DNA from: Gloeophyllum trabeum ATCC 11539
Lineage: Eukaryota; Basidiomycota; Agaricomycetes; Gloeophyllales; Gloeophyllaceae
Assembly: GCF_000344685.1 (NCBI RefSeq)
Contig: NW_006920431.1
Coordinates: 76,982-138,834, forward strand
Direction of reading: 5' to 3'
DNA: 61,853 nucleotides
This document shows, piece after piece, positions 46,480 through 58,317 of the stretch. The translations under genes were made by a program, and so were the position numbers. Within the stretch, counting starts at the first letter, position 1; each line of letters starts with the position of its first letter. A model generated the notes under the pieces. That model was not told where the DNA came from. It searched no databases and saw only the letters and a program-made list of their open reading frames with translations.

Positions 46480-47238
46480 CTAGAATACTGCGCTTGAGCG
46501 ATCTAGGAGCTTATAAGTATTCGAGGACAAGGAACAAAGGCTGTACACTGACCCGTCAAATCAGTGGCGGGTGTGGACAACCTAGACGACTGCGTTATGT
46601 GGCAACGCGGGTCCAGATGTAGATGTATCCAAACGGTGCCCGAATATGGCGTAGCTTAGTGACGTGGGGTTCCTCACAGTCAGCGGTCCGATGACGCCCG
46701 CGGCCAGCCAGTGCCCGCTATGGCCGCTATCCCTATCACTCTGGGTGGCGACCTTGAAGATTACGTCTAATATACGCAGGGAGTTTGTTTGAAGAGCAGG
46801 TTACAAAGCCGGGGAGGTGGCTACGGCGGACAACATCCGCGTCGCGACGCCTCACAGAAGTTCAGAGCTACACGTGCAACCTCGCCACTCGCGAGATGGG
46901 TTGGATTCAGCTAGCTTGGCGGCATAGGTTTTAACGTATGATGTTGGTGCGGTACCCGGGCGGTAATGATCTAAGTCTGCTGCCGCTGAAGCTTGTGCTT
47001 GTCGTAATGTCGATGAGTTGAATCTCATACCAGATATAACTCACAACCGCACAGTCAGGTTTTGCTAAGAGTCAGCGACTCTTCACTTAGACTTTTCTTC
47101 GCTCCCTTACCTCCAAGAGTCCGCGACTCTACCTTCCCGTGTATCTAGCAGTCCTCAATATCCACTTTCTTTTATTGAGGTCGCCCCCCCCTCCGGCTGA
47201 CACGAACCCGCCGACCATCTAGCAAAAGTCGTCATATC
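46480..47238. other. Divergent promoter region of F-box C and S2
   Basis: 759 bp separates the two start codons. A pair of GAGTC-N3-GACTC dyads lies near the S2 end. No coding region is supported. Confidence 0.5.
47069..47130 (+). promoter_or_regulatory. Paired dyad element upstream of S2
   Basis: GAGTCAGCGACTC (47069-47081; longer symmetric form from 47067 to 47083) and GAGTCCGCGACTC (47117-47129) are two perfect 5+3+5 dyads 48 bp apart. The nearer one is 110 bp from the S2 ATG. Paralogue S1 has the same arrangement. GAGTCA/TGACTC resembles bZIP (AP-1/Gcn4) half sites. Confidence 0.6.
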
Positions 47239-47951
47239 ATGCAATTCAGCATAGTCGGCCTTCTTACCTTCTTCGCGCTCATTGGCAGCGTATTATCAAT
47301 TCCTATTGCAGAGGTGAGCTCCGTTAACCAGGACAGACAAAGCACCCTTCAACCTGTCTCCAGCGGGAATCATCGTTAACGAAGTTGGAAGCCCGGGCGA
47401 TATCCGTGCACCCCACGTTCACGGGGGGTTTAACAGATATCGAGATACCAGCGATCACGGCAGCTGACCGGGCAAGTGCTAAAGCCCTGAAGAAGAAGCA
47501 GAACGCGATCACGAGCAAAACTGCTTCCCAAAAGGCAATGGTAGCACGCCAGCAGCAGGCTCTTGCAAGAGTCGCCGCCCTACTCAACGCCGCGGCGACA
47601 ACACTGCAGCTAAGCGGGACCTTGAACGTCGATATCACCAATTTTTTCCATGTGTCAAAATCCGACAAAGAGAACCATGCTACATTCGGATTCAACGCAC
47701 CAATTTGTGCTCTCAGGTGCGCCGGCCATGCGTACAACCCCACTTCAGAAGACGGTCAACTTGGCAGGATATTTAATGAGGCCGGCGACTCCATTTTCGG
47801 GGTAGGTGGAGTGACCTGGGACGTTGAGACCACACTGCTGATCAGGCCCGCTGCAGGGTCAGCCTCAGAAGCCCTGAGCGACGGGAAGAGAGCCGGAGAT
47901 CTTGTAGTTGCCACCGGTCAATTTCTGGCAGTAATAGTAGCGACGATGTGA
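47239..47951 (+). CDS. Small secreted protein S2, uncharacterised family
   Basis: Two exons (47239-47313, 47364-47951) give 220 residues. Exon 1 encodes the signal peptide (MQFSIVGLLTFFALIGSVLS) plus a short IPIAE tail and ends in the same position as in S1. The mature protein shares with S1 the blocks VHPTFTGGLTDIEIPAITAAD, a Lys/Gln/Ala-rich helix of about 50 residues, SGTLNVDI, the cysteine block APICALRCAGHAYNP, and DGQLGRIF. S2 has a further C-terminal part of about 45 residues ending GQFLAVIVATM that S1 lacks. No known domain is recognised. It diverges from F-box C. Extracellular location is well supported; function is unknown. Confidence 0.8.
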
Positions 47952-50171
47952 CCATTGGGATAATATTCGGCGTGGCCTTGAATCAGCTAACATCATTCAG
48001 GGCTTGTAACAATGGGAAAACATAACTTCAGCCCACGGGTATCGCGGGGAAACTAAGCCACACCGACATGACTGATATTTCACTTGAAGATTGAAACCAT
48101 AGTTCTCCTCCGTTGTACCAACGCCTGCTACGAGGATGCAGCCTGTATGAATCTCAAACCCCTGCACAGAGTTGAAGCATCTGGTAAACCATTGCATGCC
48201 GTTCATTACAAGATGACGTGCCTAGAGAATCGGAGACCGCTCACGGAAAGAACTTGTCCCAAAACCTCCGCCTCACTCTGGTGTTGCGACCCGATCTCAT
48301 TCTCCGAACACGGTTGGCGAGTGATCTTGATGTATTTTCGCGGAAGGGGTGAAGATAGAGCAGGCCCCAAGCACCTCATAGGCCAACATCGATCGCAAAT
48401 AATCGCAATGGACATTGTCCTGTGAATTGCTTGAAGACTGCAAGACACAGTGAAGTGACCTGTCTCTGTCACGTCCGAGTCGCGATTCCTACCGGTCCAG
48501 AGATATAGACGCACTATATACCTCTAATCGCATCTGAACAATATCAACCGCTCTTCTGGTCCCCGAGTCCGCCGTAGCAGGGCCTCGTAGGGGCGCAGCA
48601 AGTAGCCACCATGTCGCAGGTAGGTTTAGGAACGAAGAACAACGTTCGGTACTGGCAAGCTCGACAAGCACGCGAAACGCGGCTGTGAAGTTTTGAGTTC
48701 CGAGGTCATAATCAAGCTTTCAGGTTGGTACGGACCGCGCCCGGGCCGGGGCAATGCCGTTACAACCGCAAGGGCCGGCAAGGCTACATATTCCTCACTC
48801 CCACTTGCAGGTTCGGTCCTTGCGTTATCTCGTAGAAACAATCGCATTATTCAGACCATGAGGCGCAATGCCCCTGGAACAAAGCCACGGTTTGTTGAAT
48901 CGTTTCTACACAAATTTCTTTATCTTCCTGGGGCTGCTTCGCTTCGTTCGTCCACAAAAAAAAACTGGCATAGAAACGCAAATTAGAAGGGTTTCGCACC
49001 TTCATTCGCTCTCGAAGGTTGGCCGTCTGACGTGGATTCCGATGTTCCACGTCCTCACCTGCGGGTTGTCGTGCCTGGACCGTCCTGATTGCTGTCGTAC
49101 CCGCGAGGATATCTTGCGAACTCGTAATCATTCCAGCGGAAATTCCGACTCTGGAGTGACCAACTTTGCTCGAGGCGATATACGACCTTCTCTTTGGCTG
49201 TCTTATATTACCTGTCATGCTCAAACCGAGCGAGATGTAGAGCAAGCCCGGTCTATCGTGCCAGTGGCAATCGGAACCGGAACTTCCTCAGGACTACGTT
49301 TTTCTTACTCACGCGTGAGCCCTTCTTTGGCGGTTCTGGCTGCCTCGCATGTGCAGTATTTGACTTCTCCTGCGGATACGCGTCTTGTCACGTCGGCTTA
49401 TTCTTGATCTCACTTCCGTAGGGTTCCAGTCGCACGCCCCTTCCTGAGCAAGAAGACTCGAACGCACTGCCAAGGTGTACATACTAGGACCTTCGCGGAG
49501 AATCGAAGCTCTCCCAGGGAGCGCACTCTGAACAGACAGTCCACGCAAATTGATTGGATATCCCTTGACTGAATTCGCACTACGATGCTGGTGTGCTATA
49601 CCATGCAAAGGTTAATGACAACGTGCGTCTTCCCTTCTGCGTGGTACAGGGTTCAGGTCATTGGAGCTCAGGCTACGGTATTGTCATTCCTCGCCCGACC
49701 AGATACACGCCCAGTCTAAAAAAGGGTTTCGGCAAGGTCAGACGCCAGACCCCACCAGGCCCTACGCGTGACATCGACTCGATATAAAAACCGAGGATCA
49801 ACTTGGCCTCTACTTGACTCGTATGTCGAGTCAAGGTCGGAGTCGGTTATCAAGCTGACATCCGGGCTGGACAACGAGAAAGCGGGTTTTCTGGCCAGCG
49901 GGCTTTCACATTTCATACAGCTGCTTGATTTTATTGCTCCTTGCATATGAATAAGAAAATGAAGCATATATTGCAATGCTATCTACAGACACTGTGTATA
50001 TACAGTACATATAATCTTGTAAATACCAGACTGCCTGTCGCAGTCACACCTATTAGAGCCCGCCTGCCACAATGAAACAGCACATTCTGGACGTGATCAT
50101 GAGCATAGACCATAATGATATTACAATACACATACCCAATTCACCCTGACCCCAGATGCACTCCACTGACC
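47952..50171. other. Gene-poor region, no gene confidently seen
   Basis: Several frames of 60-180 codons exist on both strands without recognisable content. The segment 48370-48430 is similar to 32353-32409. An inverted repeat with a TATA-like sequence just upstream lies near 49780-49835. Confidence 0.4.
49813..49835. repeat. 9 bp inverted repeat with 5 bp spacer
   Basis: CTTGACTCG (49813-49821) and CGAGTCAAG (49827-49835) form a perfect dyad. ATATAAAAA lies about 30 bp upstream, but no downstream gene was recognised. Confidence 0.6.
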
Positions 50172-50617
50172 NNNNNNNNNNNNNNNNNNNNNNNNNNNNN
50201 NNNNNNNNNNNNNNNNNNNNNNNNNNNNNNNNNNNNNNNNNNNNNNNNNNNNNNNNNNNNNNNNNNNNNNNNNNNNNNNNNNNNNNNNNNNNNNNNNNNN
50301 NNNNNNNNNNNNNNNNNNNNNNNNNNNNNNNNNNNNNNNNNNNNNNNNNNNNNNNNNNNNNNNNNNNNNNNNNNNNNNNNNNNNNNNNNNNNNNNNNNNN
50401 NNNNNNNNNNNNNNNNNNNNNNNNNNNNNNNNNNNNNNNNNNNNNNNNNNNNNNNNNNNNNNNNNNNNNNNNNNNNNNNNNNNNNNNNNNNNNNNNNNNN
50501 NNNNNNNNNNNNNNNNNNNNNNNNNNNNNNNNNNNNNNNNNNNNNNNNNNNNNNNNNNNNNNNNNNNNNNNNNNNNNNNNNNNNNNNNNNNNNNNNNNNN
50601 NNNNNNNNNNNNNNNNN
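50172..50617. other. Assembly gap (446 N)
   Basis: All bases are N. Open frames reported across it are artefacts. The gap length may be estimated rather than measured. Confidence 0.99.
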
Positions 50618-52979
50618 CACGGGTGAAGTCGCTCGAGTTCAATCTCCGCTCGAATTCAGTTCGCGTCAGACACGTCCCGTCCTTGATATTTCTCTAAGTC
50701 CCACAAACGGATAGTGGGGACTTGTGTAGCACTCCTTACGCCGTAGTACTACATCTAATCAATATTATTAATACCTAAAATACTTCGAGGCCTCAAGTTA
50801 TCCTGTAGTCCAAGGTACAGCCTTTATATGCAGCGCAAGGTATCATCTCTACCTGAGGTTATGAGCTAATGTCCAGTAAAGCCCAAAGAGGATGTCAACT
50901 CGGTATCAGGGCGGTCTTGCTCAGATGTCCCTCGCTAAGTCTCAAGAAGACGCCGCTCTGACCTTAGCGCTGACATCTCAAATGATGGCGCACACATCTC
51001 TGGGCAGAAATGCCGAAACAAGGTCACGTCGGGGTCTATCGGGCCTTCCGAAGCAAGGTCGACGCGAGACCTCGGCTGCGACCTCACGAGAACCTTACGA
51101 CGCATTGGGCGTGTATGTGGTTCGACTCAATTCGAATCCCTAACGCACCTTGCATTGGTACTGTTCCTGATCAAAGACGTGGACCATCCCCGAGCCTTAC
51201 GACACTCATCGAGACCTTCACAGTGTCCGGGACAGAGCTCTCCCGCAGATGCCGACTCGCTCGTGTGCCATGGTAGGCGGTGGTTCCGGGCCAATGTGAA
51301 GGACCGTGAATCTGATGTCCATGTCTCACTCCGATCTCGAGGAATCAATTTTACGGCAAGGTCTGATTTCGGATTTCATGTTCATCATAACCTTCTACCC
51401 TTGTTTCCTGGAACAGTGTACTTACACATCTGTAGGTTCGAAGGCGTCATGACGCAAGCCGGCGTATTATAAAGTACGGGTCCTCTTGACATCTGTCAAG
51501 TCATCCATCATAGTCTGTCTGATCCCGAGCAAGTAAGCAAGTCAGTCAAGCCTCGCTGTTCTGTTATTAGGCCCCCTCCTTCGATTTCACAGCCTCGCCT
51601 TCATGCGACTCATCCATTGCCCGAACCGAATATATACTGTGAAAGGCAGGTTTACACCACCGGTTCGTTTGCCCCCGCCTTACGCCGACGCCCATCTCCT
51701 TCCTCAGCTTTCGCCGCTCGCCTCTCACGTAGGGAAAGCCACCGAACGGTATGCAGTACATACTACAGACCCTTGAGCTTCTATACCCTATCCTTGTATG
51801 TGGTACATAGGGCCCGGCGGTCGATAAATAGGGCCCGGTCTGGACGTCCACGTCCTGCATCGCTATACGCTCCACCTCGGCGCTTGCGCGACATGGGGCC
51901 GGGGTGACAGCGGTGGTAATGGCAACCATGCTGTTGCAGGGCCGCGTTTCGCGCATACATACGAGCGGCTCAGAACCGAAGCACTGGCATCTGCTGGGCA
52001 ACACCGTGTACCGGAGAGATCCGGCGTGCTGGTGGCACTGGAGAGTTCAGAGGCGAAGGGGCGCGGACTCGCCTCCCGATGCGATGTTCTCCGGATAATG
52101 ACACCCACCGCGCTCATTATCCTGCGACCCTGTAGAGAACTCGAATGCACCCGAACTCTGGCAAGGAATAAAGGAACTTGAAAGTACCAACTCCTCGAGT
52201 GACGCGAAAGAGATCTTGCTAGAGATAGATGTGAACGGGGCCCGAGGATTCAGAAGAAAGAACCCCTCGCCCGCTGCCGCCCGTTGGCAGGTTTTTGGTA
52301 TTCGGATTTTATGGCGCCGTTTCGGGCGGACTTCGCTCTGGGCAGCTGGCTGGGTTCATTACCGCCACACAAACGATCTCCGCGCGTGGATATGGATCTG
52401 ATTCGCTACTTTATTCCCTTGTTCTGCGGGGCTTGCCGCGGCACCATCGATCGCGCTTCATTATGCAGCACCGAGCGTAAGTGCTCGCGTTCGCGGGTAG
52501 CGATGCGTATGGCAAGCCGCCCGCCCGTCCAGTGCCATCTGTCCGTTAACCAAGAGACTAGGTGTAGCGTGTGAGCGAGAGGGGGCGGTAATATACCGCG
52601 CATGCGCAGAACCTACGCTGGCGTGAGGCCCGAGGTCGAGGTTAGAGTAGCAGCGGGGGATGCCGAGCGCGAGCCTGCTTCTGAGATTGTCGATCTCGGG
52701 GAACGCCGAGACGCACCCCCACGTCCCATTCAGCCCGACGAGCAGCCCCCTCCGAATTTAAGAAATGTTATTTTCGCGCCTTGCCCACCTCCTACCTGCG
52801 CCCTCGTCGTCCCCGCCAGCCCTGCCCGTCGTCCCGCACAGCGGCGACAAGCTTGCGACGCCACGATGCCGTCGACGCGCACCCAGACTATGACGTCGTG
52901 AGTGCTTCAGATATATCTGCGCGCTGTGGCGGACAGAGTTCAGACGACCTACCCCGCACTGCGCTACTGGGATGCACGC
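50618..52979. other. Gene-poor region, no gene confidently seen
   Basis: Short frames around 50892-51472, 51567-52150 (reverse) and 52216-52574 have no recognisable domains, and several overlap in conflicting phases. The last 100-200 bp should hold the cyclophilin promoter and leader. Confidence 0.4.
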
Positions 52980-54329
52980 ATGAACCCCAGCGGCACCCTC
53001 CCAAACGTCTACGTACGTCCAGCCGTTCCCTCGCGAGTGGGAACGCGAAGCTGATCTGGTCTTGACCGCGTGCGTGTGTGTCTGTGGGCGGGTCACGTCA
53101 ATGCCACTGTGCATTCCCGCCATCACGCTCCCTCGCCTCTCGCTATCACCGCTGATGTGCACTTGTTTCCCGCCATCGCCCGCTCTCGCCACTCCAGTTC
53201 GACATCACTATAGACTCCGCGCCTGCAGGCCGCATCGTCTTCAAGCTCTACGACGAGTACTGCCCCATCACCGCGCGCAACTTTCGCGAGCTCACCATCG
53301 GTGCACACGGGTATGGTTACCAGGGATCATCCATACACCGTATTATCCCGCAGGTGAGTGTCCCCTTCACTGTGGGCAACCATCCCCGTCCCACTCTCTC
53401 GCGCGAGAGAACGCATTTCTTGAATGTGCGTGAGCGGAGCATGAGAATGAACTAGAGAAGGAAACAACACTTGAGCATTGTCTGTGCCCCATAGACCTGT
53501 TGTATTCCTTCTAAGGTCATTCTGCATGCTCGAGACATGAGAATGTTCTCTTGGTCCAGATGTGCCTTTTGCAGTTCGCCGGCGGACATCGATCCCTGGC
53601 CCGCAGTGCTTGCACCGAGTCTCGTTTTGTACTCACACACATGCAGTTCATGATCCAGGGCGGGGACATCACGCGCAGAGACGGCACCGGCGGGCGGTCG
53701 ATATACGGAGACTACTTTGCAGGTGCGGCCCCTCTCATCCACGCTCCACTCCTCCATACCGACAGAGTCTCCCTTACACACAACATCAACTTACACGCCA
53801 TGCCGACCTCCCTCCTGATGAATGTCACCATATATACACACCCAACTTAAACACCGCCTCGAACGGCCCCGCTGACCGCCTGACCAGACGAGAACTTCTT
53901 CCTGCAGCACGACCGACCAGGCCTGCTATCTATGGCCAATCGCGGGCCCAACACCAACAGCTCCCAGGTACGCTTGGCTTCTTCTCCAAATTAGTTACTC
54001 ATCGGGCGAGATGTCGTCTTGTCGACTTGCCCACCCGCTTCTTCCTCTTCTTCGCACGCGACCCCCCACCTGCATGTTCTTCCACCTGCTTACACGCTTC
54101 ACCTCTTCGCATCTCACCTCCAACTTGCTCACACCCGTGTATGCGCCTGCAGTTCTTCATCACGACGACGCCCGCGCCGTGGTGCGACTACAAGCACGTC
54201 GTGTTCGGCGAGGTCGTCAAGGGCATGGACGTCGTGCGCAAGATCGAGGGCTACGCGTCGGACGACATCCTCTGGCGGCCCAAGGCGAGCATCGTTATCG
54301 GCGCGTGCGGCGTCGTGGCGGCGCAATAA
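52980..54329 (+). CDS. Cyclophilin-type peptidyl-prolyl cis-trans isomerase
   Basis: Five exons (52980-53012, 53198-53353, 53647-53722, 53888-53967, 54153-54329) join to 173 residues, the normal size of a single-domain cyclophilin A-like enzyme. It catalyses cis-trans isomerisation of Xaa-Pro bonds and assists folding; the lack of a leader suggests the cytosol. Key active-site residues of cyclophilins are present: the Arg in [29 protein letters not shown], the cyclosporin-contact Trp in [12 protein letters not shown], and the His after it. The divergent end ([17 protein letters not shown]) suggests a less standard member. The ATG at 52980 fits the family start; an upstream ATG at 52866 could not be spliced in frame. 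Its introns (165-293 bp) are three to five times longer than others in the window. Confidence 0.88.
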
Positions 54330-55646
54330 CGCCATGTCCGTGAACACTGGGAGCAAAGAGGGGAAGGAGGACCGCAGCGGGAGGGCCAGAGGTTGGGATG
54401 CATGGAACGAGAGAGGAGAGGAAATTGTTTGTCGCCTTTGGTTTTGGGACAAGGACTCGCTTGGTTGCTCAGTTATACCTTACCTGTGTACTCTGTAATG
54501 TGTATTGCATACGATGCAAGGACATCGATCGCCCAAGGCGCCCGAGCGAAAGCAGCGCGCCTACAGCAGTACCAACAGTGGAGCTACGGTTTTGTCCGAG
54601 CCTGCAGTGCTCGAGTCCACAACGTAGAGATCTCGAATCCCCGATTAGCTTGGACTCGAGGGAGTCGCAGATCAGCATCAGTGGTAAGACGCTTGCCCCG
54701 GTAATTCTAGCGATTGATGCGGACTGTACAGGTTTCGTGCTAATGCAACCCAGCGGGTCGTGCTTCGGTGCTAGCGCTAGCATGAGTGTGTCATCCCGCC
54801 TATGAAGCGGATTCAGTTCGACGTACCCAATCAATTTGCATGGATTATCTGCAGGGTCGCCGTTCCCTAGGACTCCGAGCGATCTCGTCGTCCGAAGGTG
54901 CATTTGTATCTCTTGGTGGTCTCCTCGCACAGGAGGCGGGGGCGTGAATGAGACATCAGAGTTGCCGAGAGGAGGAGCACAGAGCAGGTATGCACGTTGA
55001 AGAGGGCGCCGCGGCTGGAAAGCGCGTCTCGGGCCGTTTCCGCGGGATCGGGGCGATGCGACGCTGAGCCTGGCCAGCCGTAACTCGAGATATTCAAGCT
55101 GTAGACCACCACAGATCCGTCGGGAGGAGAGGGTGCGTCCAAGGTACTTTTTTATGGTTTTCCAACCTGAAGAGCTGAAGAGCATTAATATTCCTATCGT
55201 TGACAGTCGTAGCCTCGAGTCGCAGCTGCAGGTCCCGTGGACCATCCACCGCATTAATAGATGTGTCGAAAGCACCTATTCTATCAAGGCCGCGAGGGAA
55301 AATCGGAGAAACTTCCAGCTCCCTGTACCCTAGATGGTGCACAGGCAGCGGGGTATATTTCGTACGCATGTTACGGTGCCATACGTGGTCGAGCGGCTCC
55401 TGGAAAAGGTCGACTGGTCGACTCGATGGAGGAGGAAAGTCATCGCGAACGCTCATACGAAACTGCTGAGTCATCTCTGCTTAGTGCCGACACTATCGGC
55501 ACTTTGCTCGCCACCTGCGAGTCGTCCGCCTCGACCTGTCGAGTGTCTCTCCTACCTCACCGTCTGATCCTCAGCCAGCATGTATATAATGATGCTGCCA
55601 AGAGTACGCGAAGAACGGGTCTCTCAAAAACATTTCCGGCGTCTAA
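54330..55646. other. Intergenic; unassigned reverse-strand ORFs
   Basis: Reverse-strand frames at 54469-55275 (268 codons) and 55094-55474 (126 codons) overlap in different phases and have no domain I can name. A plus-strand frame near 55130-55333 is equally open. A decayed gene is possible; I do not call one. Confidence 0.35.
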
Positions 55647-57803
55647 ATGACCTCGAACGAAGATACTGCACTTGGCCAGCTTCCTCCATCGAGTACACTG
55701 AATGACGAGGATATCGGCTCCTCTGCTCCCGCTCTCCCTCAACAAGAGAAGACGGTAGATGGTGCCTCGGGAAATGAAAAGGGCTCGACAAGACTGAGAG
55801 ATGCCAGCGGAGGAGATTCGGACGAAGTGGTAGTGAACTGGGATGGCCCCGACGATCCACAAAATCCTCGAAAGTAAGTTTCCTTCCCCTTTCCATGAAG
55901 TCACCTCACCACCTTTGCTATCGTATGAAGCTGGGCGTACATGCGCAAATGGGGCGCAACCGTCACAGTTTCCGCCTTCTCCTTCATAACGCCCGTGTCC
56001 TCATCCATGGTCGCGCCAGCCGCAGCTACAATAGCAGAACAGTTCGGTATAAGGAGCACCGTCTTGCAAGCTATGAGTATATCCATTTTCGTGCTCGCGT
56101 ACGGTGCGTTTCGCATATGCTCCTGGGTCTGAATACTGCTAATCTCCGTTCGCTCGTATAGCAATTGGCCCATTGTTTCTTGCCCCTATAAGTGAGATAT
56201 ACGGGCGCGCGAGGTTACTGCAGTTTGCGAATCTGTGGTACCTTGGTAAACACATCAATTGCTTCTTCGCTGCTAGGTACTGACCTGTGGACCTGTATAG
56301 CATGGAACCTAGGCTGTGGCTTCGCACAAAACACCGGGCAGCTCCTTGCCTTCCGGTTTCTGGCCGGTCTCGGGGGTAGCGCCGCGCTCACAGTAAGTAC
56401 TCGTTTCTATCTTTTCACTGCCCCAAGGATATCCACCACACACCTTCAGGTCGGCGGAGGCGTACTGAGCGATGTGTGGCCGCCGGAACAACGAGGGAAG
56501 GCGATCGCCATGTATGCTGTGGCCCCTCTCTTGGGACCCATCATCGGACCCATCATGGGTGCGTGGATAACGCAACGGACGACTTGGCGGTGGGTTGTGA
56601 GTGACGTTCCCGCTCCTGTATCTGGACCCGAATGACGGTGTTTTGACCCAGTTCTGGGTGACATCCATGGCTGACCTAGTCATCCAAGGCATTGGACTCT
56701 TCTACCTACAAGAAAGTGAGTACGAGTATCTGCACGTCACTTTCCTCCTGACGCAGCGTGTCCAGCATACGCACCCGTTCTACTCCAGCGGAAAGCCAAG
56801 CATATCCGCGGGACCATGGACGCAGAGAAAGGCCCGCAGAGACCGGTGCGGACCGTGTTCGACACCGCAGATCGGCAGTGGCAGAAGATTTTCGCCAAGG
56901 CGCTCACGCGGCCCTTCCAGCTCTTCGCGTACGAGCCCATCATCCAGCTGCTCGGGGTTTACATGGCGATTATCTATGGGATTATGTACCGTGCGTCCAA
57001 CCTCCTGTTTTATCTCTATTCATTTCGCTCACTTGGATCATTTCGACTGTTTGTGTGTTTAGTATTCTTAACAACGATTCCGTCTATCTTCCAGGGTATC
57101 TACAAAGAGGACGTCGGCATCGCCGGGCTGCACTACATTGCGCTCGGTCTGGGCCTCATGGTCTCCGTCCAGATATGCGCGCGATTAATGGACAAACTAT
57201 TCGCGTACTATGTGAAGAAGAATAACGGGGTCGTGAAGCCCGAGTATCGGTTGCGTATGCGTCGTCCCCAGTTTGTTCAGGCATAGTTGACTCATCTCCT
57301 TACAGCACCCATGGTCCCTGGCACCATCGTTCTGCCCATAGGAATCTTCATCACTGGGTGGGGTGCCCGGCCAAGCGTGCACTGGATCGTACCGGACATA
57401 GTGCGCCACGTCTTGCTTTGTCTCCTTTCGGTACTGATGTATTCCAGGGCATCGCGCTTATAGGCTTTGGGCAGATGCTGAATGCACAGGCGATCACCAC
57501 ATACGTGATCGACGCGTTCTCCCTGCACGCAGCCTCTGCACTGGCGTCGGTGACGTTCCTGCGGTCAGTGGCTGCCTTTGGCTTCCCGCTGTTCGCGCCG
57601 GCAATGTACGAGGCTCTCGGGTTCGGGAAGGGCGACACCATCCTGGCATGCGTGCTCATTGTGATCGGGTGCCCGGCGTCAGTGCTTTGTTTTGCTCCGA
57701 TATGGTGCGGTCTCCGTGTGCTGACTGTTCCTGCAGGCCCTGGTTGTTCTGGTATTATGGAGAGAGGATTAGGGGAGCCAGCCGCTATGCCAAAAAGGCG
57801 TGA
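55647..57803 (+). CDS. MFS2, DHA1-type major facilitator (drug/H+ antiporter-like)
   Basis: Eleven exons join in frame to 531 residues: 55647-55873, 55931-56103, 56162-56245, 56301-56392, 56450-56596, 56652-56715, 56766-56990, 57063-57254, 57306-57400, 57448-57677 and 57737-57803. It is a full-length paralogue of MFS1: NWDGPDDPQNPRNW before TM1, SPVSSSMVAPA-like TM1, EIYGR in loop 2-3, GFAQNTGQLLAFRFLAGLGG, PEQRGKAIAMY, a motif-C-like stretch PLLGPIIGPIMGAW, IPSIFQGIYKEDVGIAGLHY and the end FWYYGERIRGASRYAKKA. MFS1 and MFS2 share all introns except one extra in MFS1. The acidic N-tail is the most divergent part. It probably exports toxic compounds at the plasma membrane. F-box D follows about 500 bp downstream on the same strand. 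Confidence 0.9.
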
Positions 57804-58317
57804 GCTGGGTAGTAATTCCCCTTGCCCACGGGGACAGATCACTGGTACGAAGGACAGGAACTAACACGATATCCAGAATATGATAGTGCCCTTATTAATA
57901 TCGTTCGATAGGCTCATAAGGCTATTCGTCTTGCATACCTTTTGTGTCGGAGTAGTACTTGTTCCGCTGGAAGATTTCCTCGTAGTTGTACAGAGCTCTT
58001 CGACTCTCCAGTTCTGCTATGCATCTATCGAGAAGCTGAAGCTCGCTAACACCGTGTCTGGATGAGAATGGAAAGATATGATGCTCGAAGTTTCGCAGTT
58101 CCCTCAGTAGTGTTTCAATTTATCGATCAGCGTTGGATCCCATGTTAAATCCCAGGCTATTCTCGAACCCAGATCGACTTGCTGCGAGTCCTACGGCTGG
58201 GGTTAATGTGATTTCAAGTACAAAGGTTGGTGCCGTGCGTCCAGCTCCCGGTTACTACAAGCTTTCCATCAGCTTATACGTCGCCGCTTACATCTATCTG
58301 CGTTATCCAGAAAACCG
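57804..58317. other. Intergenic between MFS2 and F-box D
   Basis: No gene seen; 3' end of MFS2 and promoter of F-box D. Confidence 0.45.

Noticed and set aside
50115..50714. Open frames across the N gap
   Set aside because: They consist of undetermined residues.
52284..52574. Overlapping short ORFs near 52.3 kb resembling a membrane-protein fragment
   Set aside because: Hydrophobic content is modest and phases conflict; no family block could be named.
54469..55275. 268-codon reverse-strand ORF
   Set aside because: No recognisable motif, overlaps other equally open frames, and has no supporting intron structure; recorded only as unassigned.
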